Shown: one piece after another, positions 1 to 10,639 of the stretch
Numbering within the stretch: the first letter of the stretch is position 1
How the letters are laid out: every line of letters starts with the position of its first letter
From: Pseudorasbora parva
Lineage: Eukaryota; Chordata; Actinopteri; Cypriniformes; Gobionidae
Direction of reading: 5' to 3'
Assembly (NCBI RefSeq): GCF_024679245.1
Contig: NC_090188.1
Span: 33,942,124-34,006,123 of the forward strand
Length of the DNA stretch: 64,000 bases
The notes under the pieces: generated by a model
What the model was told of the DNA's origin: nothing
The model's database searches: none
What the model saw: only the letters and a program-made list of their open reading frames with translations
Made by a program: the position numbers and the translations under genes

Positions 1-1189
1 TTTGTGTGGAGAACCAAAGTTCAGAGTTCAAGAGGAACAGCAAGAACATGAGTCACTGCATGAGTCAATGTTTTGGCTTCTGTGTTTTTCTAGTTGTGTG
101 TTTGTACAGGAATCAATGGTTTTTCTATGGTATTGTTGTCTGCAACACATTGTTTGTACACTGTGTGTGTATTGTTTGCCTTGTAGCTGACACTTGTAAT
201 CGTAGCTGGTCTCAGCTGGATCGGATAAGCATCCCGTTGGATTAGCAGAGTTCAAATGTGGGGCCACGACCCTATGGCAGTTCTTAAAGTGCCACCTCTG
301 CTACATCTGTATATAAAATTAGCCAGTTTATGCCAATTGTGCTAGCCTTAAATCTGTTTATATTTTAACCGCCCCTTCTTGTGCCCTACTGTTTAGTCGT
401 CCAGCTATAAGACTCATAAACACCAGAATAACCAGAACAGCCTCTTTCTGAGCTGTGATTGGTCCATGGGCCTGTCAGTCTGTGTATTCCTGCAGCTATG
501 TTATGCTCATTCTTTCAAAACATGCCCTGCCTGTGGCTGCTTTTTTCAGTGTTTGTGAGAGCCTCATTTCCTGCCTCACTTTTCTCTCCCTAGCGGAGTC
601 ATTCTCTCTGATGTGCTTTTGAAGTGCCTGCATAATCAGCGGTCATGTGCCACCACCCAGAAATACAACTGTATGTGTGCTGAAAGAGGGGACGATGAAA
701 TGGAATTGCAATGAGTAAACCATGCTGTTCTTGCTAGGGTTAGGGAAAGTAACACAATTTAACTCTAGGCATACACACCAATTCACTGTACACATACACA
801 ATATACAGCACGTACAGTAAATAAATAAAGGTTTCACAATTTATCAGTTTATGCATTCTCTTGGAACGGTTCCAATGACCTTGTTTTACTGTTTTAAAGT
901 GAACTATTGTAAAGTAAACTATAGAAAAATCCGAAATGTACATTTTTAATCTTTGATCATATTTGATATATTTTGATATTTATGTATTTGCCCTCCACAT
1001 TTATTTTAATCAGTGGAATCATAATTTCATTAAAAAGTAAAACATTTTCCAAGTAATTTTTAGTTGAATAGAAATTTTGTTCAAAATAATCATAAAGCAT
1101 TTTCTACACCGTATTTCACAAAAAAAACACAATTTTTTAATGCATTTTATGCATTAAAATTGTATGCATCAAAATAATTCATGTTAACC
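1..1189. other. Non-coding stretch, likely ttc7a intron
   Basis: No exon with supported splice sites was found on either strand. Open frames are short and lack recognisable protein motifs. The last ttc7a exon lies downstream on the + strand and no earlier ttc7a exon could be found, so this is probably part of the intron before it. That is inference from position. Confidence 0.4.
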
Positions 1190-1191
1190 TA

Positions 1192-1361
1192 CACTGTAAA
1201 AAAATGTAGGTCTCCAGTTGAAAATGTTCTCGTGACTGATCAAATCAAAAAATTTCAGTTGGCCAAATTGAATTTCTGTGAATTGATACAATTTAATTCA
1301 CTGAAATTCAATTTGACCAACTGAAAATTCTCAATTGGAGACCTGAATTTTTTTTAAAGTG
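1192..1361. mobile_element. Inverted-repeat MITE, CACT...AGTG ends, TA flanks
   Basis: The element is largely one hairpin. The left arm (CACTGTAAAAAAATGTAGGT, then CTCCAGTTG) matches the reverse complement of the right arm (CACTTTAAAAAAAATTCAGG, then TCTCCAATTG), with the pairing continuing through AAATTGAATTTC. A TA dinucleotide flanks each side (1190-1191 and 1362-1363), as expected for a 2-bp target duplication. There is no coding capacity. The CACTnTAAAAAA ends are shared with the elements at 6752-6986 and 26201-26444. Confidence 0.75.
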
Positions 1362-1363
1362 TA

Positions 1364-2955
1364 CATACAAAACTTTTTAATCTAATATTTACTTTTTGCC
1401 CTAGAATGATTTAAAACAATATGTTAAATTGTTCTCTGATATCTACATAGAAGGTATGTGGCTTGTTTAAGGGCAAAACATTTCCAGATACAGTTTTACA
1501 GGTCCATTTACAACCCTAAAAATTGTTCCTAGGATGTAATGCTCATTTTTTGCCTTATTTGGAAGAGTCATGAATATTAATGTTGAACTCTGCTCTGATT
1601 GGCTTATTTCAGCAGCTCACACAAGTTCAGTTGTTCAGCAAAGCGGCTCGTGAGTCCTGACAGAACACAGACCGACTAAATGACACTTTAAACAAGGGAT
1701 CATTCACACTGCGTGACTGTCACTTGCGTGCACGAGCACCGATTTCCCTATGATCTCAGGCATTTTTGTCGATGATTTTGCAAAACCTGTCGGCGAGTCA
1801 AAATTGGGGCTAAGATCAGGCAGTTTGAACTCAGCTTTAATTTCACTTTTCATGGACCTCCTGTTTGTTTTCGTTAGTCACATGTATTACCTGTTCTCAT
1901 TTGCCGCCACTCATCAGTCACCATGGACACCAACTCATTCATCAAAGCTGTGTGTCGTTTTTCAGTCATAACTGTGTATTTATGTTCCTGCCTGTGTCTG
2001 TTGCCCTGCCTGTCTACTTGTTGTATCTAGAATCTTCATCTTTGTCTGCTTCCCTGCAACCTCCCGTGACAGACTGGACCAAGAAAATGGATTATGCAGC
2101 TTGATTTGCTGCAGTGCCTTGTGAGAGCACAGATTTTTTTTTTTGTCTTTTACTGGAAGTATTTTTCGTCTACCAAAAATGTTGTCTCGCAATCACCGGC
2201 CTATGACGACGAGACATTTATTTGTTTGTGGAAGTTACCCTACTCACCATTGTCATGTCCAGTCTCCTGTCATCCCAGAGCTCAGCCAGTCCTCCAGCCC
2301 CACTGCTGCTTGCCGTCCTGCTACGTCCCTGGAGATTCCCTGACAGGATGTCGAGCCACAAGTCGAGCAACCATCCGCAGCACCTGTAGATCCTGCGGCT
2401 CTGCCTCCAGCCATGTATGCTCTCGTTCCATCTCAGCACCTCCAGGGATCCAAGTGACTCCATGTTGATCCCTCATTCCACCAGCTCCTCTTGGTCTGTA
2501 ATCGCTCTGCCTAAGCCATGGACATCCAGGCCGTCCCCTGTGTTCTGTCCTTTCCCCCCTATGGGCTCCTCCCTCCCTTCTGGGTCGCCTCTGTCCTCAA
2601 TCTCCCAAGCGTCGCCCCTATCCTCGGATTCTCTGGCTCCACCTGCGATGCTCGTCACCTGGGTCTCCTTCACCAGCGACGTCTCTTGGCTCCTGCGGTC
2701 CTCTGTCTGCACCTACAGGTCCTAGGCACTTGTCTCCGCTGGTCACCACCCAGATGTCGATGGCCACAACCACAACACCTTGGCGCCATCCACCTTCATC
2801 TCTGCCATGGGCTGTCGATGCTGGAGAGTTCTGGGTCTATGCCAGCGGACTATTCCCCCCATGGCCATCGTCCCATCATCACCATACCTCTATTCAGTTG
2901 TCCAGCTGTGTATTTATGTTCCTGCATGTGTTTATTTTGGTGTCTGGTCTACGTT
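1364..2955. other. Non-coding, pyrimidine-rich stretch
   Basis: From about 2220 to 2950 the + strand is C/T-rich, which leaves overlapping open frames in several phases. These frames are low-complexity Pro/Ser/Leu strings with no recognised domain and no clear splice structure. The sequence around 1960-2010 (tgtgtatttatgttcctg) recurs at about 2906-2925, which suggests an internal duplication or a repetitive element. I see no supportable gene. Confidence 0.4.
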
Positions 2956-3340
2956 TAGGCCAGAGGAGAACTGGCACCCCGACTGAGCCTGGTTTCTCAC
3001 AAGTTTTTCTGGTTCCTTGCCACTGTCGCCTTTGGCTTGGCTTTCTCAGTTGTGGACACTAAAATTAAGATCTTCAACTAAATATGATGTTATTCAACTA
3101 AATATACAAATAAAATAAATTGATTAGGTCTTATTTATTCTATAAACTATAATGCTGATCATCTGCCAACATCGCTGTATGGTAAGTTGGAATGGGCTGA
3201 TAACATCACTGTTTTCTCGTCGAGTTTTGTTGCAATTTTGTCCTGTTTGGCACTGTGAAGCTGCTTTGAAACAGCTTCACTGAAGCATCATTGTAAAAGA
3301 GCTATATAAATAAAGTTGATTGATTGATTGATTGATACCT
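2956..3340 (+). mobile_element. Retroposon 3' end with (TTGA)n tail
   Basis: The sequence runs from ggccagaggagaactggc through ctttggcttggctttctcag to ctatataaataaagttgatt and ends in a (GATT)n tail. A second same-strand copy is at 46017-46378 and an opposite-strand copy at 25364-25745. A shared body with a simple-repeat tail is typical of 3' ends of L2/CR1-type non-LTR elements and their SINEs. The family assignment is inference; the three-copy repeat is seen directly. Confidence 0.6.
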
Positions 3341-3349
3341 TGCATTTAT

Positions 3350-4008
3350 TGTGCTTTTACACTTGGTTCGATTGCCTGGACTGAACCAGAGTTCGATTGC
3401 TCCCCCCTCCCCCTCTCCCTGCCCCCGCTGGACTGTGTTCATATTATATCATTTGTGTCAGAACCGGGGGTTCCTTTGCGTCATAAAAGCAGCCGCTGTT
3501 TACCCGGTTGCTTAGTAACGACAGCGAGCGTGAAGGCGGCGAAATGCATAGCGTTGCTCCCGTCACTTTTATATTTTTGAACCGTTGGTTTTGTTACCAA
3601 AGCTTCAGTATGCAATGGCACTTGCGTCTATTTGCCGCGAATGTACTGCAAATGCTCTAAAGAACACTGAAGATGTGCAGAAATGAGACCTACAGCTCTC
3701 TGCTTGCAGTATGTCAGTGACGCTTGTCAGGTAAAGGAGTGAAACACACTCAAAATAAATTTTTATCAAACCATAGGTCATTAATAGCGGTTCACTTCCG
3801 TGATTTTGTACAAATGTGTTCACATCAGCAATGAAATGTACCAAAGTTCACATGAACCGAACCCCAGACCACCTTTTTAAGCGGACTCGGGTACGGTTCG
3901 CGGGTGCCGCCCGAGTTCGGAAAAACACGTTCACATCATCCAAACGTACTAAATTCTGATGTCAATCGAACTGGGTGCGCACCAAAAATGTGTGTGAAAG
4001 CACCCTTA
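3350..4008. mobile_element. hAT-like non-autonomous element with TIRs
   Basis: The left end (gtgcttttacacttggttcg, then attg) pairs with the right end, where aatcgaactgggtgcgcacc precedes gtgtgaaagcaccctta. The right end reverse-complemented begins TAAGGGTGCTTTCACAC. The interior has no intact frame. TIRs of this kind (aGGGTGCTTTCACACt) are common in fish hAT-derived MITEs. The target duplication could not be fixed. Confidence 0.5.
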
Positions 4009-4300
4009 GTGTGTTTTGCCCTGTCTGTCTGTGTGTGTGTACGTATGCCCTTTTGTATCAGTTGAGTCTACAACTATTTTCTACCGATTACAAGTTTGAC
4101 CCATTTCCACTTTACCACTTTGATTTATAGAGCAATGCATAACATCAGCACACAATCACAAACTTCCCAAACTTCCCATGTTTTTCTTGCCGAGCGCTTG
4201 AAGTTTTAATCTAGAACATATAAAAAGATGAACAGTTCCGCAAAAATACATCACACATCAGATCAAAGAGCAGTGTAACTCTCTCACTTCCTTTCCACAG

Positions 4301-4519
4301 GGGAAGTTGTTGGTGCGCACAGGCCGCGTGGGTCTCGGGGAGAAGATGCTGAGGGACGCCATACAAGCCCAGAACACGGCACATGAGGCCTGGAGCGCCC
4401 TGGGGGAGGCGCTGCAGAGCAGAGGCTGCACACAGGCTCCGGACTGCTTCCTCACCGCACTGGAGCTGGAGTCCAGCTGCCCTATTCGGCCCTTCACCAT
4501 CATCCCACGAGAACTCTGA
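4301..4519 (+). CDS. ttc7a: TTC7 family protein, last coding exon (ttc7a)
   Basis: This is the C-terminal exon of a tetratricopeptide-repeat 7 protein. TTC7 proteins act with EFR3 and FAM126 as the scaffold that holds PI4KIIIalpha at the plasma membrane. The exon follows a strong acceptor (cttcctttccacag, then GGG) and reads in phase 0 for 72 codons to TGA at 4517-4519. It shows a TPR-like helical pair (GEKMLRDAIQ ... AWSALGEALQ), then APDCFLTALELE and the terminal FTIIPREL, which is the TTC7 C-terminal signature as I know it. TTC7A and TTC7B are hard to tell apart here. I choose ttc7a because stpg4 and a calmodulin gene follow, matching human TTC7A-STPG4-CALM2. Earlier exons lie off the left edge or were not found. 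Confidence 0.8.
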   Translation, partial: GKLLVRTGRVGLGEKMLRDAIQAQNTAHEAWSALGEALQSRGCTQAPDCFLTALELESSCPIRPFTIIPREL

Positions 4520-4550
4520 CACATCTATGACACTCATATACACGAAGGAA

Positions 4551-4708
4551 ATGCTGGCTTTCGATCACTTTAATGACACATACTATATAACAAAAACACT
4601 GCAGCGTGATCACATTAGTGAAATTTCACAATGCTGGCTTTCAATCACTTTAATAACACATACTATATAACAAAAACACTGCAGCGTGATCTCATTAGTG
4701 AAATTCAA
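4551..4708. repeat. Two tandem copies of an 80-bp unit
   Basis: The unit starting atgctggctttcgatcactt at 4551 is repeated at 4631 (atgctggctttcaatcactt) with a period of 80. Both copies contain catactatataacaaaaaca and gcagcgtgat. Only a few substitutions separate the copies, so the duplication is recent. It lies just after the ttc7a stop codon, in what should be its 3' UTR. Confidence 0.85.
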
Positions 4709-6395
4709 AAGCAAACAAGGTCCAATGTGTATTGAGTAGTGATGCATGAAGTCACCCAGCTTTCTTTTGTCCAATATGGCAAATTAAAATATAAATGAAA
4801 AACTTCCAGACTGCATGAATACCCATTGAAACGTCTGCAATACTTCACAGAGCAACAAAATATGTGTCCTTAAGTCTTTAAGGACTCATTTTCTGTTGCT
4901 CTGTAAAATATTCACAGTTCACCAAGAACGATAACTATAACTGTAATATTCGCATCCAAAGGACAATAACATTATTTATTATAGGCACATGCTACTTTTT
5001 TGTTGACTGAAACTTTAAATGACTGCACTCTTTATATCACATGGATTCTGATTGACTGTCAGTTTTTGTGATTCCAATAATATCATTATTATTTATCGTT
5101 AGAGTTATGTTGAGAAATACAAGGATTATTAGAACTTTATAGTCCTGTGTGGATGGACATTAAGTCTGTCGGAAGTTACCAAAACAGCTAACACCTCTAG
5201 TGTGAAAAGCCCTACACTGTAGTTACCTATATTATTATGATATCATACACTCAGTGCACTGAAATATCACGCTGCCCTTGTGACCAAAAACATATATGAC
5301 AGAATGACTGAACACATAAGACATTTTCTCTCTAATTGCAATGTGTTTTGCACATATGCTGCAACATGTTCAAATACTTTTTTTAGGGAAATTGTTCTTT
5401 ATTCTTTAGCTCACTTTAAATTCTTTAAGTATTTATACACCCAATTATTATTTGTACTGTCTGTTGGTTAAAGATTATTCTTCTGATAAAGAGTGATTTT
5501 GCAATCCCACTGTCATTGTTTTGTTTTTGTTTTCTTCGTTTTTTTCTCCATTCCTTATCAGTTTCGGTCCTGTAGCTGCACAGCACTTAGTTAAATATCT
5601 TATGTAATGTTTCCAGTGCTGTTGGTGGTGAAACCCTTGGTCTTCTTTCTCTGGGGCGGCTGTGGTTGCCTAGCAGCCAGGCCGTGTTTGAGTTTCTGGG
5701 GAGGCTGTTGGATCTTCAGCACGTGGGTCTAAAGCCTCATGGAAAACAGCATTGTGCTATTTTAGCCGGTTCTGTTTGATGACGGGATCAAGATGTTAAT
5801 TAGGGAGAGCATTGAACAAATGCGTAGACCATTGAGTTGGGTTATGTAAGTGTTATAAGTGGGATTCTTGTTTACTTGCACACATCTTCAGTATACATGC
5901 CCACTGTTTCTCCTGGTACAGTTTAACAAGTGTTCTTGAAATTGTATCTCTATTATACTCCCATTTCTATTGTTTGGAACACGTTTTTCTGGCCTTGCTT
6001 GTTTTGGCATTGTATTATTTTGAATCACTTTCACATAATGTATAGACTGCTGCATAAACTCTTGACTACCGGAATGATAAGAAGGTCTTAAATCGAGCAA
6101 ATAACATTATATTCTGTTCTAAAATTGAAATTATTAATATTTGTTTTAATCATGACATGGCAGGGTTTTTGCAGGTTCTCAAATGTTTAAACCTCTCCAA
6201 ATAAACATAATATTACTTAATATTATTGATTGAAATGTTCATTGATTATGTTCATGCGTATAGCTTATATTTTTCTTTGTAAAAAAATAAAAAATAAAAA
6301 TAAATAACTAAGAATTCAAAGATGCCCAAAATGGCAAGATTACATTGCTTAATGGTAGTCATGTTTCACTCATAATGCAAAACAAATGATATATA
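4709..6395. other. Non-coding, AT-rich
   Basis: This stretch lies downstream of ttc7a. No exon, RNA gene or full repeat is recognised, and the open frames are short with no protein motif. It may include the rest of the ttc7a 3' UTR, but no convincing poly(A) signal could be assigned. Confidence 0.4.
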
Positions 6396-7140
6396 CACCG
6401 ATCAGGCATAACATTATGACCACTGACAGGTGAAGTGAATGACACTGATTATCTCTTAATCATTACCTGCACCTGTTAGTGGGTGGAATATATTAGAAAG
6501 CAAGTGAACATTTTGTCCTCAAAGTTGACATGTAAGAAGCAGGAAAAAGGGCAAACATAAGGATTTGAGCGAGTCTGACAAGGGCCTTATTGTGATGGCT
6601 AGACAACTGCAGAGCATCTCCAAAACTGCAGCTCTTGTGGAGTGTTCCCAGTATGCAGTGGTGAACCGGCGACAGGGTCATGGGTGGCCAAGGCTTATTG
6701 ATGCACATGGGGAGCGAAGGCTGGCCCTCCGATCAAACAGATGAGCTTCTGCACTGTAAAAAAAATTTGTTGGTTTTTGTTGGTTTAACTTAAAAAAAGT
6801 AGTCACCTTAACATTTTGAGTTAATTGAAATTAAAAATTTGACTTGATACAATGAAGGAAATGTGTTTAATAAATAGAAACTCATGCTATTATTGTATCT
6901 GAACCACATAAAAAAATTGATAAATCATGAAAATAGCACTATTTGGCATGTTTCACTGCGTTTTTTTCTAAATAATTTTTTACAGTGTGTAGCTCAAATT
7001 GCTCAAGAAGTTCATGCTGGTTTTGATAGAAAGGTGTCAGAATACACAGTGCATTTCAGTTTGTGGCGTATGGGGCTGCATATTCACAGACCAGTCAGGG
7101 TGCTCATGCTGACCCCTGTCCACCACCGGAACACCAATGT
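6396..7140 (+). mobile_element. Tc1-like transposon relic (5' half), interrupted
   Basis: It starts with the TIR-like caccgatcaggcataacatt, then atgacc. A broken transposase N-terminal region follows on the + strand; the stretch from caagggccttattgtgatgg to ggtcatgggtggccaaggct encodes helix-turn-helix remnants. It is split by the MITE at 6752-6986 and resumes at tgtagctcaaattgctcaag. It ends at the AT-rich tract. Related relics are at 27345-28000 (+, 3' half) and 30808-31540 (-). Confidence 0.7.
6752..6986. mobile_element. MITE inserted in the Tc1 relic
   Basis: The ends CACTGTAAAAAAAATTTG and AATTTTTTACAGTG are inverted repeats. Removing it restores continuity of the Tc1-like copy (gatgagcttctg joined to tagctcaaattgc), as judged against the related copy at about 31195-31210. 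The flanking TG/TG is consistent with a 2-bp target duplication. It has the same CACTnTAAAAA ends as the elements at 1192 and 26201. Confidence 0.7.
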
Positions 7141-7176
7141 ATTTTTATATACTTATATATTAAGTATATTATTATA

Positions 7177-7179
<3 letters not shown>

Positions 7180-7272
<93 letters not shown>
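7180..7272. repeat. (AT)n microsatellite
   Basis: About 93 bases of uninterrupted AT dinucleotides, directly downstream of the truncated Tc1 relic. Confidence 0.95.
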
Positions 7273-7275
<3 letters not shown>

Positions 7276-9360
7276 GAATTTAGTAGTGTAGAATACAAAA
7301 TAATTTTACAGTTACGAGAGTTTAATGACAATCACCACTGAGGATAATTGTAATTAGACAAAATTACTTGCAAAAAAAAAAAAAAACCACAACATGTTTA
7401 TAGTTACAATAAAATGTATTTTAATAATCAAATAACATATCCTAATAGTCTACCTTTTAATTTTTTAACTCTATCAAGAATTAATTTATTTTATGTCTCT
7501 CTTTTAGCAGTTGTCCCGCGATAGGAGCAGCAGTGGTGATATATGGGATTATTTGGAGAGGTTGTAACTGTTAAAGTCATGCTATCCATCACCTGCAATC
7601 AGATGATTATCCAGTGGTCCATTTCCCAAATGTATTAATGATTTCAAAAAACATTAAACAACTATGGTCGCAAATTCTTTTCAACTCTATTCTTAACGAC
7701 AGAACTTGCGACCACAGTTGCTTTTGGGAAGCATACCCCACACCTGCCAAGCCCACTGTCCCAACATAACAAAGTTCCTGTATGGCACACACAGGAGAGC
7801 TGAGGTAATTATTTTTCACACATTTTGAAAGAAAAGGGAATGTTTGATGGAGGCTTTTGAAGTGGAAGCTTACCCTTTGGGATTTTTTTTAGTTAATGAA
7901 GCACAACAACTGGGTTCAAAACTTTTAAGACAGAAGTACCATGAGCTTTGATATTGTTAGAGGAATAGTTCTATCAGGGATTGGACAAAATGACGATAGT
8001 AGAGTCAGATGAGCAATGAACAGGTAAGGACAAGGTTATTATAAAAGCAGTAAGAACACAATTGAATGTAGGTAATTAATGATGAACAGGAATAGAAATA
8101 GCTAAAGAGTCTATGGATGATTATAACTGGTTTTGTCTTGCAGGTTTCCAGACATACACACACCAGAGAAACTAAACGAGGAGATGGAGGACTAGGTTTC
8201 AACTTGGATGACTTTTGCAACTGGAAAATCCCAGGTAAGTTTGCAGATAAATGAGTCAGTGATCTTCAGAAAAGTACTGATGGTGTGCTTTTGAAACTAA
8301 AAAAAAAATAGTTTACAAAGTGCAAGTTTTTGAAAATTAAACCATTATTGTCTATAAATTTGCTACTTACCAAATTGTGTTTTATTAACGTCTATACCTA
8401 CCCTAACCCTAAACCTACCCTTACAATAATGCAAATACTGTAATTAAATGATGCAGTATTATTGTGTGCATACCCAGTGCCCGTAGTTGTATCTCTTACG
8501 TGCTGGATGTGGTATGACGACATCACCGTTTCACAAAATATACAGATTGACTGTACTCACGAAAGCGCAAGGGTGTTCGTTTCAGATTTATCCACTCTGG
8601 GACCTGGTTTCAAAAAATATGGGGTCCCAAAATGCTCCCAAAATGCCCAAAATGCCGGATCCGTGTGAACAAAAGGCTGATACTATAAAAAAAAAATTAC
8701 GCATTCAGCCAGAACCTGTCTAGACTATTTCTGTACGGTATAAGTAAGACCCTGATTAGCTGGTTAGGGTGTATTTAATTGGGGTTGGATCTAAACTTTT
8801 GCTACTGTTTTCCATTTTTAGTACATTGTTGTGGTGTAAACATATTTTGAGTGAGTGAGGGTGAGCCTGTCGTAATTGTGACAAGTTCAACCAAAATGAT
8901 TCTGTCATCATTTACTCACCCTCATGTCGTTCCAGACCTGTGACTTCCATCAATATGTGACACCTAAAATAAGATATTTTGAAGAATGTAACCAGTTTCA
9001 GTAACTATTGATCAATGCCGTTATATGTAGCTTGCGTAGGTCACATTCAATTATGGTCTTAAAGTGACAGCAGCTTTATGTCATTTAATGTTAATCATAA
9101 CAAAAGAAAATGAGAGAATCATCCACTGCTCTTCACCGAATAACATTTGCAACTTTAATAAGAATCAGTGTATATTAAATTAAAATATTTTGAAACATAT
9201 GCAATGTTTTATTTATTTAATACATTTGATTTCTTTATTAAATTTCTGTATAGTAGGCTATTATTATTGTAATGTAGACGCATGCATTTTCTGTAAAGCT
9301 GCTTTGAAATAATATGTCTTGTGAAAAGCACTGACTAATAGAGGTTCAGAGCAGGTTTTC
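7273..9360. other. Non-coding; small palindrome at about 7660-7722
   Basis: No gene is supported. Near 7660-7722, aactatggtcgcaa is followed about 30 bases later by its inverted partner ttgcgaccacagtt. Weaker flanking pairs (tttcccaaa and tttgggaa) suggest a small degraded MITE. At about 8895-8945, cattctgtcatcatttactcaccctcatgtcg-like sequence resembles the AGTTCACCCAAAAATGAAAAT class of fish MITEs. Position 8400 has only two CCCTAA units. Confidence 0.4.
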
Positions 9361-9535
9361 ATCAAGGATATCTCTTGACATTGCTGCATTCATCTTTTCC
9401 TCAACCCTGACTAGTCTCCCAATACCTGCCGCTGAAAAACATCCCCACAGCATGATGCTGCCACCACCATGCTTCAGGTAATGAGTGGTTCCTGGTTCCT
9501 CCAGACATGACGCTTGGTAGGTGAAGCAGAATTAT
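9361..9535 (-). pseudogene. Tc1 transposase fragment
   Basis: The reverse complement of about 9400-9478 encodes [20 protein letters not shown], the conserved core around the second catalytic region of Tc1-family DDE transposases. No long frame surrounds it and no TIR was placed, so this is a short dead fragment. Confidence 0.75.
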
Positions 9536-10378
9536 GAATAACAAAATTGTAGTATTTAAATCAAATTCATATCAGGAAAAACATAGTGAATGAATGAATA
9601 TCCAAATATTGCCGTTTAGCATATCTTACAGAATATAACAATTATCAATGTCCAAAATCCTTTAAATTTGAATCTGATCCATTGTGTAAAATGACTGGGT
9701 TATTAGAAGTCAGCACACGCAGGTCATCACTAATGAGTGCATTTGTAATGTTCCTGGTCATTTGTTTATTCACCTGGATTGATTATGTGCTAATGAAAAA
9801 AGTGATCACCGTCCTGAGAAAACCTCTCTCAGGTTTCACTCTCTGTGTGTGCTCTCTGGTTACTCACAGGTGGCAGACCAGCCCTGCTGCTCCCGCTCAG
9901 ACTGTGGCAGGACTCTAGAGTCATGGAAGGTCAGGTGTCCAGACTGAGTTACAGCCCAGACAGATGGCTGCCCACAGATTGATAGGTTTCATTTTTGATG
10001 AAGAAGGTACAAATGTATGATGATGGAAAATGACACAAAATGGGGCAGTTAAAAACTATAGCATAGAATGGCTAGAACCGATGCTATTTAATGCATTCTG
10101 AGTTTAATTATCATGCTTAACATGGCCAAAATTTGAATTGGACATATTACGGAATATCTTTGTGCCAAATACACGCCTTCAGGATTCAAATATGTTTCGG
10201 AAAAGAATTTCAAGTATGGCCCTGTATGACATCATAAAGGGCGGAATTCCTTGTATGGGCATTTCTCTCGGATAAGGCCATGCGCAGTCAACCAGAGCGA
10301 GAGCAAGAGCAAACCAATCAACAAGCTTTGTTCAGGTTACGGAAGCCGTCGGCAGCTCTGTCATTTTGTGTTTAGACC
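9536..10378. other. Non-coding
   Basis: No coding exon is supported. The right part, from about 10160, probably belongs to the same repetitive unit as the THAP remnant that follows. Confidence 0.35.
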
Positions 10379-10390
10379 ATGAAATCAACA

Positions 10391-10554
10391 ATGTCACTAA
10401 ATAAGTGTGTTTTTGGTTGTGAGGGAAAGATGACCTTGTTCAGCTTCCCAAATAACCCAGCAATAAGGAAAGAGTGAATGCAGTTTGTTCTGCCGAAAAA
10501 GTAACAGAGTTTTGCAAGTGTTTTTGTTTGTTCCCGGTCATGAGACAAAACCCC
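10391..10554 (+). pseudogene. Decayed THAP zinc-finger domain
   Basis: From the ATG at 10391 the + strand encodes a THAP-like start: a C-x3-C pair (KCVFGCEGK), then LFSFPNNPAIRKE. A TGA follows where family members have the conserved Trp, then MQFVLPKK and another stop, then SFASVFVCSR. THAP domains are C2CH DNA-binding modules found in host factors and P-element-type transposases. Two in-frame stops make this a dead copy, probably of a transposon-borne THAP exon. Confidence 0.6.
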
Positions 10555-10639
10555 AGGCGTTGAGTGAAACTGCATAAAATGTCTGTGTTTTGTTGGCAAT
10601 CGGCGCGTAAGCATAACAACATGCGGTGTAAACAACATG

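Noticed and set aside
2094..3062. Several overlapping open frames on both strands
   Set aside because: Pyrimidine-rich sequence lacks stops in many frames; the peptides are low-complexity with no domain or splice sites.
8395..8425. Telomere-like CCCTAA
   Set aside because: Only two imperfect units; too short for an interstitial telomere.
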